Source of the DNA: Membranipora membranacea
Taxonomy: Eukaryota; Bryozoa; Gymnolaemata; Cheilostomatida; Membraniporidae
Direction: 5' to 3'
Assembly (NCBI GenBank): GCA_914767715.1
Contig: OU612072.1
Location: 22,322,001-22,382,000, forward strand
Length of the DNA stretch: 60,000 nt
Shown one piece after another: positions 56,824-60,000 of this stretch. A program made the translations under genes and the position numbers. Every line of letters starts with the position of its first letter. The first letter of the stretch is position 1. The notes under the pieces are model-generated. The model ran no database searches. It worked only from the letters and a program-made list of their open reading frames with translations, and was not told the origin of the DNA.

Positions 56824-57798
56824 CTGAATAAGATTAAAATTCAATTACGCAAGGCACAGTCACTTGATTTAAGTTGGATACTTGGACATAACAGGCAATT
56901 ATTACAAAGGGAATTGGCTAAGCAAAAAACGTTAGTGAGTCTATGCAAACTTGGTTGTTATCATTTTACAACAGATCTTGTTCAAATTTTGAAAGAGTAG
57001 ATACTGAGCGTATTTGCCAGCCACACAATGGTTTTTCATCTAATGCAACCAAAGATTAAAAAAAATAGTAGTCATTGATGCAACTGTTTCGCTTTGAAGG
57101 TTTGCTTCGTAATAATCGCCAGTGTGTTTCTACCTCTTGTCACGGAGATCACTAAATGTGACACTCTCATAAAAACATAATGGGCAGGCGTATCTCTCTA
57201 CATGATGAGCACTCTATTGGAGCATCTTGTTTTTGAATCACCCTACCTTAGAGGAAAAGCTCGCGTTTAGCAATAGCTCTGATAGCTAACCCTAAATCTA
57301 GCTAACATTGACTCACCCTCTTTACTTTAAATCGAATCCCACCTCAAGTAGCCAAAATTATTGCTAGCCAAAATTAAGTCACTCTAAATCTAGCTAAACT
57401 AAACTCTAGCTAACATTCCCCCTCCCTCCCTCCATTTGTTGATTCTCTACACATGCTCCAAGCTCACAACCTGCTGTGTTTAACTGTTCCATATTTTAAG
57501 GCTAATGGACAAGGGATGGACTGTTGAGACTATTGGATTCCAGATTTGGAATCTCCATGCCTCATTACTTTACTGTGCTGCTATCCAGTGTTGAGATATA
57601 GGTAGCGATGCCTGGTGCATGTAAAAACGCCATGTAATGAAGCGTAGAGATTCTACATCTGGCATCCATGAGTCTCTCAACCCATTCCTTGTCCATTAGC
57701 CTTGGTCATTTAAGCCATAAAAAATAGAATATAAATAATTGATTCCTATTCGCAAATCTGCACTGATAAAATGATAAAATCTCTCCCTACACACTCAC

Positions 57799-57928
57799 CT
57801 TGAGTATATGTACAAATTTGATGAAGTCTTTCTCTCTGATTGCCTGATCGTCTGGTTTGAGTATTACATTCCTACACCACCATGACATCTTATTAAAGTG
57901 CTCCGTAAACTGTACCAGATTGGGGCAC
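57799..57928 (-). CDS. RAPGEF1: Copy C CDC25 domain, segment 2
   Basis: 130 nt, intact; same product as copy B except KDFIKF for KYFIKF. Confidence 0.9.
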
Positions 57929-58835
57929 CTGTAGAGAGCAAGTAAACACAACTTTACTGACGACTGATACTCGTTACACAGCTGACTGAGTGTAGGTCAC
58001 TTTGTACAGGCCATATTTTTTGAATCGTAGTCAGATAATTGATCTACTGCTAGCCTGCCTGCTTGAAAAGATTCTATGAAAGCCATCTCCAAATGGACAG
58101 ACAATCATGATTTGATATCACCTGGGGTCTCTGCCTATTGCTGCCTGTTTATGGCACTACATTGACGGTTGATGGTGGGGTGGGGGTGGAAAAGTTAACG
58201 ATGCCCTGTTTGAAACGCTTAAAACCGCTTCCATCTCGATGGAATCTGGCCTCACTGAACTACATAAAGCTCAGAGATGACACCTCGATATATGAACTGT
58301 CAACTAATGGGCATATTATTTTCAGATTAAGATAGTTGAAATCAGAATTCGGAATCAAGGAACTTAGTAATGACCGGAGTATGACCTACCATTCTGAGAG
58401 TGAAGTCTCAATTAGTATTAATATTTTAGATAAACAGAACTCAATGAGCACAAATTTAACTGACTAGCAGCAGCACCTGTGACTTGCGAATATAATCTAC
58501 ACCTTACTGCACAATCTATCATATTGAGTCCACCTGCACCACAGGCTAGGTCAAATGGAGCACTGCTCGGGTCTTGTAATCAGACGGTGTAACTGATCAA
58601 AACCTCCTCAGTTACCATCAGAAGCTCACCAAAGATGGGTTCATTAAATATATCTATGCTTAGTATTTATACCCCATAAGCTATGTCAAAGTGTCCTAGT
58701 AGAGTGTTGTATATATATATAGGTTTCTTTCCCGTAATCAACGTGGCACCAGAAGGATTGGAGGGTAGACCACCCCGCCCAGTAGCTTTGTTGCTCATTG
58801 GTCCTTAGTCTAATATAAGTGAGTGTATAACTTAC

Positions 58836-58967
58836 TTTTCTTCGTTCTGTTCTCTAGACCAGGTGAGAAGCTCAGGTAATTCTAACCTCTGATAGAAGTC
58901 TGTCTCTATAAGTGTGAGATGCTCAGCAATCTCGTGTGACTTGAAATCCACCAGCGTTAAAACTCGC
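58836..58967 (-). CDS. RAPGEF1: Copy C CDC25 domain, segment 1
   Basis: 132 nt, intact, as copy B. The upstream exons of copy C would lie beyond 60000. Confidence 0.9.
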
Positions 58968-60000
58968 CTGGGAAATACAAACAGAACATGTGTTATAGTG
59001 CTTGTGAGAGAATCAGATCTTTGGTAGCATGCTGAGTTCTTAGACTAATATTTGTAATAGTGCTGTAGGCTCATAAACAGCCTGCAGCTCAGTTTCTAGT
59101 GATTTTCACAGTTGAGATGTAAAGGTACTAAAAAGGTACTACAGAGAAACTCTTTTCATGATAGCATTTACAGTAGTATTGTTCATTCACAATCACGCTA
59201 GGTCATGGTGAATGCTGAAACCTTTGCGGATAGGTCTGTTCGGATCAGGACCATAAATACAGGAGGTCTACTGTGTGCTTGCATGCAGTATAAAGATCCC
59301 CCTCTACCTCTTCGAAAAAAGAGTAGCCGGCAATGGCGGGCAAGGGTATAGGGTACTACCCCACACAAGCCACCCGAGCTTAAGGGGGCCCGCTAAATAG
59401 GGTGGTCAAATAAGACCTAGTGCATAGAAAAAAAAAAGAAAAAAAAAAAGGATCAGATGCAAATCGATATTCTCGGGAGCTCATTATATTGAGCTAGTTT
59501 TTCTGCAGGTAATTATGTGTCTGGCACTTTGGATAGGGGCTTAGAGTATATATTAATTTGAGAGAAAATGAACTGCAGAAAAAAACATACTGATCTTTGA
59601 TCCGGTAGCATTAGCCTTATTCACGCGGCCACGGGTTTGGTTTTTTGTGGTGTTCGCGTGAACAAGGCTAGGTAGCATCAATTGCTTATTACAACATCAA
59701 TTCCGGGAGTGATTAAAATCACATGAATCGTTGACAATTTGTGCCAGTCATGTGCTATCAAGCATTGACTGAATATTTGAGCACAGCACGATTATGAATT
59801 TCCTAGAGGGGGTAAAGAATTCGCGAGAGAAAAGGTTCTTCATTACCAAGAAGCTTGAAGTAGCATAATTCAAGGCTGGCTAAAACTATATATATTAAAA
59901 AGATTGAGTAAAACTCCAACCTAAATTAGCCAGAACCTAGTGCCTTTACATTAAGTCGGCATAGGTAGAATGAAAGGGGCTGACTTAATTCAGCTCCTTT
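58968..60000. other. Copy C intron running off the window
   Basis: Aligns to copy A 737-1560 and copy B 44768-45590 outside the SINE. A hairpin-forming block (GGTAGAATGAAAGGGGCTGA and partner) is shared by all copies, at 1509-1562 in A. Confidence 0.6.
59249..59449 (+). mobile_element. 5'-truncated SINE specific to copy C
   Basis: Bounded by GGATCAG at 59242-59248 and 59450-59456 with an A-rich tail before the right copy. Body motifs CTCTTCGA, GAGTAGCCGG and AAGGGTATAGGGT are shared with the full-length SINE at 26577-26855. Copies A and B lack it. Confidence 0.85.

Larger units (their letters stand above)
53684..60000 (-). pseudogene. RAPGEF1: RAPGEF1-like copy C (3' part), frameshift at a splice junction
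   Basis: Exons 58967-58836, 57928-57799, 56823-56626, 54849-54718 and 53807-53684 encode the CDC25 domain and a full-length C-terminus. The third is 198 nt against 200 nt in copy B: the AT repeat before the donor lost two bases (CCTTAT|gtaagt against CCTTATAT|gtaagt). The join to the next exon is then out of frame and stops after about 13 codons. The 5' part lies beyond 60000. Confidence 0.8.

Overview
This is a stretch of animal (metazoan) nuclear DNA. Small coding exons are bounded by GT..AG splice sites, and there are LINE, tRNA-derived SINE, LTR-like and many MITE-like insertions. The recognisable genes are a RAPGEF1 (C3G)-type Rap guanine-nucleotide exchange factor and the clathrin adaptor subunit AP2S1. 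A third plus-strand gene resembles, from memory only, a family of uncharacterised proteins expanded in sponges and cnidarians. An early-branching marine invertebrate is my best guess, but the phylum cannot be fixed from this window.

The dominant structure is a tandem multiplication of the RAPGEF1-like gene on the minus strand. Copy A (605-14159) has its 5' end at 14159 and runs off the left edge. Copy B (39443-52160) is complete. Copy C (53684 onward) has its 3' end in the window and runs off the right edge. Intron sequence is shared between copies, so the whole locus was duplicated. Each copy is damaged differently. A keeps the long linker exons but has an in-frame TGA. C has a 2-bp deletion at a splice junction inside the catalytic domain. 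B has lost all linker exons, yet its remaining exons join in phase into an open frame of 405 codons carrying only the REM (RasGEF-N) and CDC25 (RasGEF) domains.

Between copies A and B (15-39 kb) lies a plus-strand block. A candidate AP2S1 exon 1 (ATG directly followed by a donor) sits head-to-head with copy A and is duplicated upstream of copy B. A LINE interrupts the next intron. AP2S1 exon 2 (codons 2-51) follows, but no later AP2S1 exon is visible. Instead come exons encoding the N-terminal helical domain of RAPGEF1 (19.2-26.0 kb), which the minus-strand copies lack. The conserved N-terminal and catalytic halves of C3G therefore lie on opposite strands, and AP2S1 exon 2 is in splice phase with the first C3G-type exon.

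From 29.2 to 38.7 kb is a multi-exon plus-strand gene with two frameshifts, a SAP-like motif and a Cys/His motif. It is interrupted by a 400-bp inverted-repeat composite element and by a foldback element. Mobile elements include a Jockey/CR1-like LINE, a LINE fragment, a 2.1-kb LTR-like element with a 316-codon ORF, related SINEs, two 364-bp MITEs with 9-bp target duplications, and several copy-specific insertions that date the duplications. Three tandem arrays begin exactly at exon ends of the RAPGEF1 copies. All gene identities rest on by-eye translation and remembered family sequences; no database search was possible.
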